DNA from: Phycisphaerales bacterium | Lineage (GTDB): Bacteria; Planctomycetota; Phycisphaerae; SM23-33 | Reading direction: 5' to 3' | Assembly: GCA_003171235.1 (NCBI GenBank) | Contig: PMYM01000208.1 | Location: 1-16,761 of the forward strand | Length of the DNA stretch: 16,761 nucleotides | Part shown: positions 1 through 6,941 of the stretch, piece after piece | How positions within the stretch are numbered: the first letter of the stretch is position 1 | Layout: each line of letters opens with the position of its first letter | Position numbers and translations under genes: made by a program | Notes under the pieces: model-generated | Database searches by the model: none | What the model was told of the DNA's origin: nothing | What the model saw: the letters and a program-made list of their open reading frames with translations, nothing else

Positions 1-169
1 CCCAAGTGGCTGCTGGCGAGCCGGTCGGCGATCCGTTGGCGGCCCAGTGGTCGAGAGAATGCTGATCTTGTGGCCATATATTTCGTAACTAGCTTACTTA
101 TAAGGAGTTATCTATCATTTACGCACGAGTATTAGTTGCGCTGTACTGCTAAGACCGGGGCCTGTTAAG

Positions 170-195
170 AGAAGAAAAGCCTGCTTGCGCAGGCT
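170..195 (-). terminator. Rho-independent terminator, minus strand
   Basis: A perfect 7-bp stem (AGCCTGC 178-184 with GCAGGCT 189-195) has a TTGC loop. Read on the minus strand it is followed by a T-rich run (complement of GAAGAAAA, 170-177). It lies 140 nt beyond the stop of the minus-strand methyltransferase and would end that transcript. Confidence 0.6.
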
Positions 196-252
196 CAAAC
201 AAGCAAGCAATGAACTACACCGTAATGCAAAGCGCCTAAATCAGCGAATTGC

Positions 253-276
253 GCGAGCGACCCGGCAGCCGCTCGC
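253..276. repeat. Palindromic repeat family A, copy 1 (loop CCCGGCAG)
   Basis: The arms GCGAGCGA and CCGCTCGC flank the loop CCCGGCAG. A second copy at 8164-8187 has the same loop, and its arms differ by a paired change (G-C here, A-T there). The flanking bases TTGC before and CC after the arms are also shared. Confidence 0.6.
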
Positions 277-333
277 CCTGCCCGGCTGCCGCAACGACTG
301 CCGTCATTTTCAACGGGGTGCAAAGGGCGCCAA

Positions 334-1125
334 TCACACCTTCTCGTACACGCCCAGGAGATTGTTTTCCGGGTGCTTGACCCCAAACATGCGCAGAACC
401 CGCCACGCGCACAGTTCAACGAAACAGGTGGCGCGAAAACGGGAAAGAATGTTGCAGTCGTCCAGAAAAGCGAAGGCGACTTCCTTGAAACCCCCCGCTT
501 CAAACACGGCGCGCAGCGTTCTTCTCGTGTTCATCCGGTAAAAGGTCGGGAAAACGTCATCCGCCCCAGCATTCCACATCAGGCTTGCGAAGCGCCGGTG
601 CCACTTGTCCGGAATCCCTCTGGCGGCAACCGAAGCCAGCGACCATCGATTCGGGGTGTAGATCACAACTCTTCCACCCGGCCTAATCAAGCGAGCCAGA
701 GACTGAATTGCTTGCTCCGGCCTTTCGATATGTTCAGCCACCATCCGCAAGGTTGCCAGATCGAAAGTCCGGTCAGTCCTGAAGTCTTCGATGCTGCTCT
801 TGACCCGCTCATGCACGAGTTCATTCTGCTCCAGATTATCACTGGGGTCCACCCCAACCAGTGCGCCGCAGCGACTTGCTATGTCTCTGGCCAATGCCGT
901 CGCGCCCGGGAAGACGGATTTCCCTCCGCCCACATCGATCCACCTGCAGCCGTTGTTCACCAGCCTATCGACTACCCCGTGGTACCATTGGTCAGGGGAG
1001 AAGTACCCGAACCAGCGCCTCATCCGCACCCGCCAGCCGTGATTCCTCGGGTCGCCGTGGTACTTACGGAAGAGGTTGTCCAGGTCCGTCTCATGGGGCA
1101 GTATTCTGAATTCGGGGGAAACCAT
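334..1125 (-). CDS. Class I SAM-dependent methyltransferase (Methyltransf_11-like)
   Basis: The 263-residue product has a Rossmann methyltransferase core. The SAM-binding glycine loop is WIDVGGG (62-68), the acidic end of strand 2 is VGVDPSD (90-96), and FDLATLRMVAEHIERPE (121-137) is the typical post-motif stretch followed by LIRPGGRVVIYTPN (147-160). The substrate cannot be read from sequence; relatives act on lipids, quinones, sugars or natural products. The start at 1125 is chosen because GGAG lies 6 nt upstream; the frame stays open to 1209 but without support. The gene is less GC-rich (about 53 percent in the line I counted) than most of the window. It lies 97 nt downstream of tRNA-Gly on the same strand, so acquisition by transfer is possible. 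The family is secure, the function is not. Confidence 0.85.
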   Translation of the reverse strand: MVSPEFRILPHETDLDNLFRKYHGDPRNHGWRVRMRRWFGYFSPDQWYHGVVDRLVNNGCRWIDVGGGKSVFPGATALARDIASRCGALVGVDPSDNLEQNELVHERVKSSIEDFRTDRTFDLATLRMVAEHIERPEQAIQSLARLIRPGGRVVIYTPNRWSLASVAARGIPDKWHRRFASLMWNAGADDVFPTFYRMNTRRTLRAVFEAGGFKEVAFAFLDDCNILSRFRATCFVELCAWRVLRMFGVKHPENNLLGVYEKV

Positions 1126-1222
1126 GCTTATCTCCGGTCCTTGGGTTTGGGGCCGGGCTTGTTTGGCAGGAGCCAAGCAGGGCGAGCGACGGCTGACAGA
1201 CCATGTCAACGGGCGTCTTGAA

Positions 1223-1294
1223 AGCGGGCGACCGGGCTCGAACCGGCGACATTCACGTTGGCAACGTGACGCTCTACCACTGAGCTACGCCCGC
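1223..1294 (-). tRNA. tRNA-Gly (anticodon GCC)
   Basis: A full cloverleaf reads on the minus strand. The 7-bp acceptor stem is GCGGGCG/CGCCCGC, the D arm contains AGCTCAGTGGTAGAGC, the anticodon stem TCACG/CGTGA encloses the loop TTGCCAA, and the T arm contains GGTTCGAGCC. The anticodon GCC assigns glycine. The discriminator base is T, as usual for tRNA-Gly. The 3' CCA is not encoded (TTTC follows), so it must be added after transcription. Confidence 0.97.
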
Positions 1295-1673
1295 GTGCCA
1301 ACAGCCATATTAGCTGATCGGCCTGACGCGTCAAGAGCATTTTACGACATGCATCTTACGCAGGCGAGGCAGAATAGCGGCGCGCGAGCAAGGTTTCCTT
1401 GTTAGCAGGCAGTAAGCCCCGGTAGGGCGCCTTGGGCTGCGGCAGATGCAGGGGGGGCCTTGCGGGGCCGGGCATGGAAATAATCGCGAACTCCCCACTT
1501 CAGGAGGCTTCTGGTACAATAATGGCCAATCGGCATGGCCGGGCCGATGCGGCTGGGCGTCGCGGCGCCTGCCGCTGGGCCGCTTCGCCGCTGAGGGCGG
1601 GCGCGGAGTTGTCGTCGCGCCATGTCGCCCCTGACGGCCCTATGCCCGGCAAGCTCAGGACGAAGGACATCGC
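1295..1673. other. 379-bp non-coding gap between tRNA-Gly and the secreted protein gene
   Basis: I see no credible gene here. The gap contains a possible extended -10 element and, just after it, a 6-bp stem (ATCGGC 1529-1534 with GCCGAT 1543-1548). About 150 nt of G+C-rich sequence then leads to the start at 1674, which would be a long leader if the promoter is real. No known riboswitch pattern was recognised. Confidence 0.4.
1512..1520 (+). promoter_or_regulatory. Possible extended -10 promoter element
   Basis: TGGTACAAT matches the extended -10 pattern (TGn before a TATAAT-like hexamer, here TACAAT at 1515-1520). No good -35 hexamer is found 17 nt upstream. It lies about 150 nt before the start of the secreted protein gene. 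Weak evidence only. Confidence 0.25.
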
Positions 1674-2882
1674 ATGCGAATGAGAATCTTCGGCGCGGTA
1701 ACGGCGGCAAGCCTGCTGGCAATCTGTTCGGCACTGACGGGGCAACCTGTTGCCGGTTCTGCCCCCGCCTCCAGCGCCCCGCGCAGCTTCCCCCTTGGGC
1801 CGACCAGCAGCCTGGCCTTTGCCGGCATCAGCATCGCTCTGCCCAAAGACCTCACGCCCGAGCCGGCGACGGACGAATCAAGCCTGTTTCGGCTGGTGGA
1901 CAAAGCGGGCGAGCAGACGGTTTTGGCCGTCACCCTGACGGTCATGCCGGTCAAGGCCACGGCCACGGTGGATTCGCTGCTGCGGGCCACCGACCCGACG
2001 GCCTCGCTGAACTTCTCCAACGTCAAGGAACTGCGGCGGCAGAACCTGCAAGTGGCCGGCCTGCAAGGGCGCGTGCAACTGCTCAGCTACACCTGCCGCA
2101 AGCTGGACCTGACGGCCGTCCGCCTGGCCATGGCCCGCCCGGTGGGCCAAAGCGGCATGCAGATGGGCTACATCCTCACGGTCGAGGCCCTGAGCGGGCA
2201 TGGGCGGGAAATCCTGCCCCTGCTGGCGTCGATGGCCGCCAGCATCGGGCTTTCCGACCCGGTGAGCCTGCGCCAGGATAAAGTCGAGTTGGCCCCGATG
2301 GCCATATCCGCCGACCGCTGGGGCATCGGCTTCCGCCCGCCGGCCTACTGGAAGTGCCAGTCCAGCGCGGATCAAACCCTGATCGTCTGCTACCAGATGG
2401 ACTACACCGTCAACCAGCCCGGCGCCCGGGCCACCCTGGCCGTGCGCCAGGCCCCCGCCGGCAGCGTGGACGAAATCCTCCAGAAGTTCATGGACGAGCT
2501 GCAGGCCGACGTGGAGAAGCACAAGATCAACGTCAAGGTGGTGCGTCAAGGGCAGGCGGGGATGGGCGAACTGCCCGGACGCGAGACGGTGATAGCCCAT
2601 TACGACGAGCAGGGCAAACTCACCGACGCGATGGACCACCGGATGGTCGTGCGGGGAGGGCTGCTGTACACCCTGGAGGTCCTGTACGTGGGAGACTCCA
2701 TCGACGCCGCCCAGCGGACCATGCAGACCCTGGCCGAGGGCGTGAAATTCTCGGTCCCGACGGCCCCCGCGTCGGCCGCTCCGGCGGCCCCGGAGGCCGG
2801 CCCCGGCGGCCCGCCCCCAGGCGGCGCCACAAGCACGTCGGCCCCGGCATCGGCTGCCGCAACCCCCCCGGCAGGGCGGTAG
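1674..2882 (+). CDS. Secreted protein of unknown function with two similar domains
   Basis: This is a 402-residue protein. An N-terminal basic-hydrophobic segment (residues 1 to about 28) looks like a signal peptide, so export is likely. Residues about 45-195 and 200-355 appear to be tandem copies of one fold. Each begins with a short strand ending in a Pro-rich turn, has an amphipathic helix after an ATVDSLL or SVDEILQKF segment, then a GLQGR or ELPGR turn, and ends in a YILTVEAL or YTLEVLYV strand plus a helix. This layout recalls Mog1/PsbP/DcrB-like lipoproteins, but that is inference. Residues 358-402 are low-complexity Ala/Pro/Gly. AAGGA lies 6 nt before the chosen start; ATG at 1680 is an alternative. 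The DNA methyltransferase gene starts 40 nt downstream and may be co-transcribed. Confidence 0.75.
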   Translation: MRMRIFGAVTAASLLAICSALTGQPVAGSAPASSAPRSFPLGPTSSLAFAGISIALPKDLTPEPATDESSLFRLVDKAGEQTVLAVTLTVMPVKATATVDSLLRATDPTASLNFSNVKELRRQNLQVAGLQGRVQLLSYTCRKLDLTAVRLAMARPVGQSGMQMGYILTVEALSGHGREILPLLASMAASIGLSDPVSLRQDKVELAPMAISADRWGIGFRPPAYWKCQSSADQTLIVCYQMDYTVNQPGARATLAVRQAPAGSVDEILQKFMDELQADVEKHKINVKVVRQGQAGMGELPGRETVIAHYDEQGKLTDAMDHRMVVRGGLLYTLEVLYVGDSIDAAQRTMQTLAEGVKFSVPTAPASAAPAAPEAGPGGPPPGGATSTSAPASAAATPPAGR

Positions 2883-2922
2883 CGCCCGGGACTCCCGGAA
2901 GGCAAACACAAGGAAATGCTTA

Positions 2923-3867
2923 ATGGCCAGGGATAAGGCCCAGGTTAAGCCAAACAGCATCATCCAGGGCGACTGCGTCGAGATCCTCTCGGGCCTGCGC
3001 AGCCCGGTGGCCGACCTGATCTTCGCCGACCCGCCCTTCAACATCGGCTACAAGTACGACGTCTACCAGGATCGCAGGAAATACGACGACTACTACGCCT
3101 GGACCCAAAGCTGGATGGCCGCCTGCGTCAAGAAGGCCCTCAAGCCTCGGGGTTCGATGTGGGTGGCCATCGGCGACGAGTACGCCGCCGAGGTCAAGAC
3201 CATCGGCGACCGCCTGGGCCTGCACCTGCGCAACTGGATCATCTGGCACTACACCTTCGGCCAAGCCACCAAGCGCAAGTTCGCCCGCAGCCACGCCCAC
3301 CTTTTCTACTGGACCAGGGACGCCAAGGAGTTCGCCTTCAACGACATGGCCGTGCGAATTCCCTCCGCCCGCCAGACCACCTACGCCGACCGCCGTGCCA
3401 ATCCGGCCGGCAAAATGCCCGACGACGTGTGGAGTTTTTCGCGCGTCTGCGGCACCTTCAACGAGCGGGTGGACTGGCATCCCTGCCAGATGCCCGAGAA
3501 GGTGCTGGAGCGGATCGTAAAGGTGTCATCCGACCCGCGCCAACTGGTGCTTGACCCCTTCAGCGGCTCGGGCACGACCTGCTCGGTGGCCGCCCGGCTG
3601 GGGCGGAAGTACATCGGCATCGACCTGTCAGCCGATTACGTCGCCAACTCCCGCCAGCGCATCGCCGACACCCTGGCCGGCAAGCGGGCCAAGACCGACA
3701 TCGCCGAAAACCCCGAGTCCCTGCGACACCTGCGGAAGGTCGGCGGCGGTGGCACCGGAAAGAGACGGGGGCATACGCCTAAGCCCCAACCGTCCGTGAA
3801 AACATCCGAGAACCCCGCGGCCGAACCCGTCATGCCCTTGTTTCCTGCCCGCCAGGCGGGGGCTTGA
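2923..3867 (+). CDS. Site-specific DNA methyltransferase, beta class (N6-adenine or N4-cytosine, PF01555 type)
   Basis: The product (314 residues) would methylate an amino group of adenine or cytosine in double-stranded DNA. The catalytic motif IV DPPF is at 36-39 and the SAM-binding motif I DPFSGSGTT at 211-219. This order (IV before I) defines the beta group, which includes CcrM. QGDCVEIL (15-22) and the helix after motif I fit the family. A Gly/Lys/Arg-rich tail (272-290) may contact DNA. No restriction endonuclease or specificity subunit lies nearby, so it looks like an orphan enzyme for regulation or epigenetic marking. The target cannot be predicted. The start is supported by AAGGA 8 nt upstream. 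The gene follows the secreted protein gene after 40 nt and ends 9 nt before a strong hairpin. Confidence 0.93.
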   Translation: MARDKAQVKPNSIIQGDCVEILSGLRSPVADLIFADPPFNIGYKYDVYQDRRKYDDYYAWTQSWMAACVKKALKPRGSMWVAIGDEYAAEVKTIGDRLGLHLRNWIIWHYTFGQATKRKFARSHAHLFYWTRDAKEFAFNDMAVRIPSARQTTYADRRANPAGKMPDDVWSFSRVCGTFNERVDWHPCQMPEKVLERIVKVSSDPRQLVLDPFSGSGTTCSVAARLGRKYIGIDLSADYVANSRQRIADTLAGKRAKTDIAENPESLRHLRKVGGGGTGKRRGHTPKPQPSVKTSENPAAEPVMPLFPARQAGA

Positions 3868-3876
3868 AACAGGGAC

Positions 3877-3917
3877 GGCACGCAGATTCCTCAAAACAAC
3901 CGAGGAATCAGCGTGCC
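3877..3917. repeat. Palindromic repeat family B, copy 1; possible terminator of the DNA methyltransferase gene
   Basis: GGCACGC-A-GATTCCTC (3877-3892) pairs with GAGGAATC-A-GCGTGCC (3902-3917) through a 9-nt A-rich loop, interrupted only by one A/A mismatch. It sits just after the methyltransferase stop but has no T-run, so termination is uncertain. Related copies are at 8002-8042 and 9374-9407. Confidence 0.65.
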
Positions 3918-3950
3918 CTACAACGCCATCCCCGGATTTCGGCCCTGTGC

Positions 3951-3967
3951 GGCGGGCGTCGCCCGCC
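3951..3967. repeat. Short perfect hairpin in the convergent gap
   Basis: GGCGGGC (3951-3957) pairs with GCCCGCC (3961-3967) across a 3-nt loop. It is one of four hairpins in a row between two convergent genes. Confidence 0.5.
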
Positions 3968-3987
3968 ATGCCCGATTGAAGGAATTG

Positions 3988-4005
3988 GCTCTCCGAAAGG
4001 AGAGC
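3988..4005. repeat. GNRA-loop hairpin in the convergent gap
   Basis: GCTCTCC (3988-3994) pairs with GGAGAGC (3999-4005) around a GAAA tetraloop, a very stable RNA form when read on the plus strand. It ends 5 nt before the terminator at 4011-4040. Confidence 0.5.
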
Positions 4006-4010
4006 ATGAG

Positions 4011-4040
4011 AAAGCCCACGGCCGGCCAGCCGTGGGCTTT
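4011..4040. terminator. Bidirectional terminator-like hairpin
   Basis: A perfect 12-bp inverted repeat (AAAGCCCACGGC 4011-4022, GCCGTGGGCTTT 4029-4040) has a 6-nt loop and A/T ends. It lies between the convergent DNA methyltransferase and kinase genes and could stop both. The T-runs are only three long, so efficiency may be modest. Confidence 0.6.
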
Positions 4041-4076
4041 GAAGACTTACACAGGCGAAATACCCGTGCCGTGGTG

Positions 4077-5138
4077 TCACTCCACCGCCGCGTTAAGTGC
4101 GATGGTCGCGCGCAGCAGGCGCGCCTCCCGCTGCAGGCCGCGCGTGCACAGGGCCATGACCAATGCGAAGTAGCCTTCCAGCAGGTGGTACGCCCGCAAG
4201 TTTACCGGGCCGTACTTTCTGACGTAGGCGGCGCGGAATCGCCCGCCCCAGTCGATGCGGACAAACGGCTGTATCGTGGGCTCGTCGGTCCGCAGGCGGT
4301 AGAGGTAGCAGTTCTCCGTGGGGCGGTCAAAACCTTCGACCTGGACCTTTCCCGACCTCAGGGCCAACAGTTCGCCCGTCGCGTAAGATTCGTACTTGAC
4401 CAGGTCGAACATCGGGTGGCCCCGGTCCACCCCGGCCACCGAAACCGGGTCGAGCAGGGTCAGTCGCTGCGGCCAGTCCTGGTCGGTTGCGCGCGCCGGC
4501 AGCAGGATGTTCTCCAGGAAGCAATCCCCGTGCAAGCGCACGCAAGGCCCATCGTCCAGCGATGACAACATGCCGGCCCGCTCACAAATCCGCTGGGCGG
4601 CCAGGCGCGTGCCGGAGAGGCGTTGGCCGTTGACCAGGATGGCCCCGGCGGCGATGAGCGGCGAGAGCCGCTCCTGCGACTCCAGTTCCGCCAGCACGCC
4701 GAACATGGTCTCCTTGACGTGCGCGGAAAGCGCCTGGTCGGGCCTAGCCGGCGTGTGCACCAGGTCGAAAATGACCCTGCCCAAGGCGTCCTGGAACAGG
4801 TCGGCCTGGGACTGGTCGATTTGCCCCGACTGGGCGATGGCGCCCACGTCGCGCGAGTCGTCGATGTAGGACATCTCGTAGCCGGCGCGCCCGCCCTCGT
4901 CCCAGGCGGCCAGCAGCTTGGGAAAATACCCGGCGACCTGGCCGGAGAGCGACTGGAGGTAACGAATCTCCCTACGCAGGGCGACCAGGCTCCACGGCCC
5001 GGTGCGGGCGCTCTGGGAAGCTTTACGTACGCGAAGGCTGCCGTCGGGCAGGCGAATCAACTCCGTCCGATCCCAATAGCCCTCGCGCAGCACCGCGACG
5101 GCGGTTGCTTCGGAAGCTCGGTTGGCAATTCTCTCCAT
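4077..5138 (-). CDS. Phosphotransferase of the APH/choline kinase-like superfamily
   Basis: The 353-residue product has a protein-kinase-like fold that phosphorylates small molecules. It shows Brenner's motif HGDCFLEN (203-210; catalytic Asp205, Asn210), the metal-binding motif LLDPV (228-232; Asp230), a likely ATP-binding Lys39 in RVRKAS and its partner Glu57 in REIRYL. GHPMFDLVKYESYATGEL (240-257) is typical of the family's C-lobe. The substrate is unknown; aminoglycoside resistance should not be assumed. The frame is open to an ATG at 5201, but those extra codons lie inside a dispersed palindromic repeat (5170-5202), so the inner ATG is preferred although no strong Shine-Dalgarno is seen. 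It lies 151 nt downstream of the LarA homologue on the same strand, separated by a large inverted repeat. Confidence 0.82.
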   Translation of the reverse strand: MERIANRASEATAVAVLREGYWDRTELIRLPDGSLRVRKASQSARTGPWSLVALRREIRYLQSLSGQVAGYFPKLLAAWDEGGRAGYEMSYIDDSRDVGAIAQSGQIDQSQADLFQDALGRVIFDLVHTPARPDQALSAHVKETMFGVLAELESQERLSPLIAAGAILVNGQRLSGTRLAAQRICERAGMLSSLDDGPCVRLHGDCFLENILLPARATDQDWPQRLTLLDPVSVAGVDRGHPMFDLVKYESYATGELLALRSGKVQVEGFDRPTENCYLYRLRTDEPTIQPFVRIDWGGRFRAAYVRKYGPVNLRAYHLLEGYFALVMALCTRGLQREARLLRATIALNAAVE

Positions 5139-5169
5139 GGTTGGTATTAGTCCGAAACCGTTTGTCTCG

Positions 5170-5202
5170 CATGCCCTTCCGCGCAAGACGCGTAAGGGCA
5201 TG
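5170..5202. repeat. Palindromic repeat family C, copy 1
   Basis: CATGCCCTT (5170-5178) pairs with AAGGGCATG (5194-5202), with an inner CGCG/CGCG stem and a CAAGA loop. A near-identical copy is at 8202-8234, and both are followed by GGCACCC. This repeat creates a false N-terminal extension of the kinase gene. Confidence 0.7.
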
Positions 5203-5221
5203 GCACCCGGCGACAGGTCAT

Positions 5222-5285
5222 GTGGCCCAGCCGCCCTCGGCTGGGTTCATGCTAACCACTTCAAACCCGAGGGCGGGTGGGCCAC
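5222..5285. repeat. Long inverted repeat (19-nt arms) just after the LarA homologue
   Basis: The arms 5222-5240 and 5267-5285 match at 18 of 19 positions (core CCGCCCTCGG/CCGAGGGCGG, outer GTGGCCCA/TGGGCCAC) around a 26-nt loop. The stop of the minus-strand LarA gene is 4 nt away. It may end or stabilise that transcript; no T-run is present. It looks like a dispersed repeat rather than a classic terminator. Confidence 0.65.
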
Positions 5286-5289
5286 ACGA

Positions 5290-6561
5290 CTATCCGAACG
5301 TCTGCCAGGCGGGGGGGTTGGAGAGTTTGTAGAGCATCTCGCCGGCCTTGGGGACGTACAGCCGGCCCTGGGCCTCTTTGCCCTGCCAGTCGGCGATGTT
5401 GATGCCGGCGGGGTCGCGGTAGCCCAGGTTCACCTGCCGGCAGCGGCTCTGGGGAATGCCCGTGGCCAGCGTCACCTGCACGCGGCACTTCTCCTTGCCG
5501 CCCTCCATCCTGCCGATGCCGCGGACGTGGGTGGAGTGCGCCACCACGCCCCAGGGGTAATGCTTGAACTTGTCCCAATCGGCCAGGAAGTAGTCGCGCG
5601 TGTGGTAGCCGATCTGGTCGATGACCTTGCCGTGGGTGTAGGAAATCTCGGTCACGTGCGGGGCGTAGATGATGAGCTCGCCGCCGTCGGCCACCACCGC
5701 CTCCATCTTGTACATGCACTTGCCGGCCGTCCAGATGTCGTCGTACATGGGCGGGGCGGCGGCCAGGATGCTCTGGTAGGGTTTGTCCACGTACACGACG
5801 TGCAGCTTGGCCGACAGGTCGGCGGCGGGGGACCAGGCCTCCTCCGGTCGGCCGAAGTACAGCCCGGCCAACTCGCCGTGATGCACCACCATGCACAGGG
5901 CGTACTTGTCGATGTTCAGCATGGCGGCGGCGCGGTCCACCGTGGCCCGCACCGGCGTGCGCTTGGCGCCGATGATCCTGGGGTTGGTGATCATCGCCCC
6001 CAGCCAGTGGAAGAAGTTCAGCAGTTCCGGCCCGCAGATGCCGGGGAAGAAATACTTGTTGCCGCCGGAAAAGCCCACCACCTCGTGCGGGAACACCGGC
6101 CCGACGATCAGCACCCGGTCGTAATCGAAGATGAGCTTGTTGACCGTCACCTCCACCGTCATCTTGAACAGCCCGCCGGAGATCTCGTAAACGTCCTGCT
6201 CGCTGAGGCTGCCGACCTGGCGCAGGGCCGAGCGGTTCTGCCAGTCGTGGTTGAAGACGCGGCTTGCGCCGAAGGTTTGGAGCCACTTTCCCGTCGGCAC
6301 GGCGAAGAGCTTGTCGATCTGGGAGGGAGACAGGGCCGGGTGGGTGCCCAGGGCGATCAGGAAGTCCAGCCTTCCGCCCTTGGCGGTTATGTCCTGGTGC
6401 AGTGCCCGGGCCACCAGGGGCAGGGGGCAGGTGCGGGTGTGGTCGGGCACGATGGCCAGCACGCTCTTGCCGGCGACGTCCATGGCCGCGACGGCCTGGG
6501 TGACGATTTGCCGGATCTGGCCCTCGCTCAGCGTCCTGTCGGTGAACCCTTCTCCCAGCAT
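5290..6561 (-). CDS. larA: LarA-family nickel-pincer racemase/epimerase (lactate racemase-like, DUF2088)
   Basis: The 423-residue product matches LarA, which moves a hydride at a 2-hydroxyacid carbon using a nickel-pincer nucleotide (NPN) attached to a lysine. DHTR (40-43) fits the substrate/cofactor motif DxxR. GTH (72-74) and NHD (104-106) supply histidines. PHEVVGFSGGNK (158-169) gives His159 and the NPN-carrying Lys169, and His185 follows 16 residues later. The His-10-Lys-16-His spacing equals that of His174, Lys184 and His200 in Lactobacillus plantarum LarA. The natural substrate may differ from lactate, since the family also includes malate, phenyllactate and sugar-acid enzymes. The start has a strong AAGGAG 6 nt upstream. 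No larB, larC or larE is in the window. The kinase gene lies downstream. Confidence 0.88.
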   Translation of the reverse strand: MLGEGFTDRTLSEGQIRQIVTQAVAAMDVAGKSVLAIVPDHTRTCPLPLVARALHQDITAKGGRLDFLIALGTHPALSPSQIDKLFAVPTGKWLQTFGASRVFNHDWQNRSALRQVGSLSEQDVYEISGGLFKMTVEVTVNKLIFDYDRVLIVGPVFPHEVVGFSGGNKYFFPGICGPELLNFFHWLGAMITNPRIIGAKRTPVRATVDRAAAMLNIDKYALCMVVHHGELAGLYFGRPEEAWSPAADLSAKLHVVYVDKPYQSILAAAPPMYDDIWTAGKCMYKMEAVVADGGELIIYAPHVTEISYTHGKVIDQIGYHTRDYFLADWDKFKHYPWGVVAHSTHVRGIGRMEGGKEKCRVQVTLATGIPQSRCRQVNLGYRDPAGINIADWQGKEAQGRLYVPKAGEMLYKLSNPPAWQTFG

Positions 6562-6574
6562 CCGTTGCTCCTTG

Positions 6575-6587
6575 GTGAAAAGTTCAC
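6575..6587. promoter_or_regulatory. Small palindrome next to the ribosome binding site of the LarA gene
   Basis: GTGAA-AAG-TTCAC is a perfect 5+5 inverted repeat directly upstream of the AAGGAG (6568-6573 complement) of the minus-strand LarA gene. It could be an operator or a small leader hairpin. A palindrome this short may be chance. Confidence 0.25.
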
Positions 6588-6711
6588 TTTACCGGGCGGG
6601 CAATGGGAAAACCAGCGGCTGGCGGCGGGCAGCCTCACCCCCACGCGAAGGTTGGGGGCGCGGTCGTCAAGAGATTGCGCGTAGAACAACTTGAGGGTGT
6701 CCGATGATTCA

Positions 6712-6941
6712 GCCCCGGATGGGGCGGTCGTTTGTAGCCCAGGGTGGAGCGAAGCGGAACCCTGGGGAAACGGACGGTGTGGTGATGTGAGCCCCGCCAG
6801 GGGCGACCGTAATCTGGCTTTCGCACCGGCCACGGTCGCCCCGTCCGGGGCTCCAATAAGGTGCGACGTTTTCCCAGGGCTCGGCCGTCCCTGCGGGACT
6901 TGGCCTCGCCCTGGGCTAAACACGCCCGCCCCTTGCGGGGC
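6712..6941. repeat. Composite of five consecutive, partly nested palindromes
   Basis: The hairpins are: GCCCC/GGGGC (6712-6725); CCCAGGGT/ACCCTGGG (6738-6766); GAGCCCCG/CGGGGCTC (6789-6853), enclosing GGGGCGACCGT/ACGGTCGCCCC (6800-6810 with 6832-6842); CCCAGGGC/GCCCTGGG (6873-6915), enclosing GTCCC/GGGAC (6887-6899); and GCCCC/GGGGC (6928-6941). The second unit belongs to the same family as 11218-11265 and 11477-11525. It has the size and make-up of a non-autonomous mobile repeat, but no target duplication was found. Confidence 0.65.

Larger units (their letters stand above)
1..333. other. Left-edge region without a firm gene
   Basis: No convincing complete gene is seen. Plus frame 1 is open from the edge to a TAG at 133-135 (44 codons, partly hydrophobic) and could be the tail of a gene outside the window, but I do not recognise it. 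Positions 60-150 are clearly richer in A+T than the rest. The region also holds a minus-strand terminator (170-195) and a palindrome (253-276), listed separately. Confidence 0.4.

Noticed and set aside
185..541. 118-codon plus-strand open frame
   Set aside because: Overlaps the methyltransferase on the other strand and the family A palindrome; protein composition is not gene-like.
1878..3044. 388-codon minus-strand open frame
   Set aside because: Antisense to the secreted protein and the start of the DNA methyltransferase; low-complexity His/Gly/Arg composition and no ribosome site.
4077..5138. Aminoglycoside resistance gene
   Set aside because: The kinase fold is shared by many housekeeping phosphotransferases; nothing in the sequence or context points to resistance.
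5122..6684. 520-codon plus-strand open frame
   Set aside because: It lies opposite the LarA homologue, which has clear family motifs; the antisense product is rich in His/Gly/Val/Asp with no motif, as expected for a G+C-rich shadow frame.
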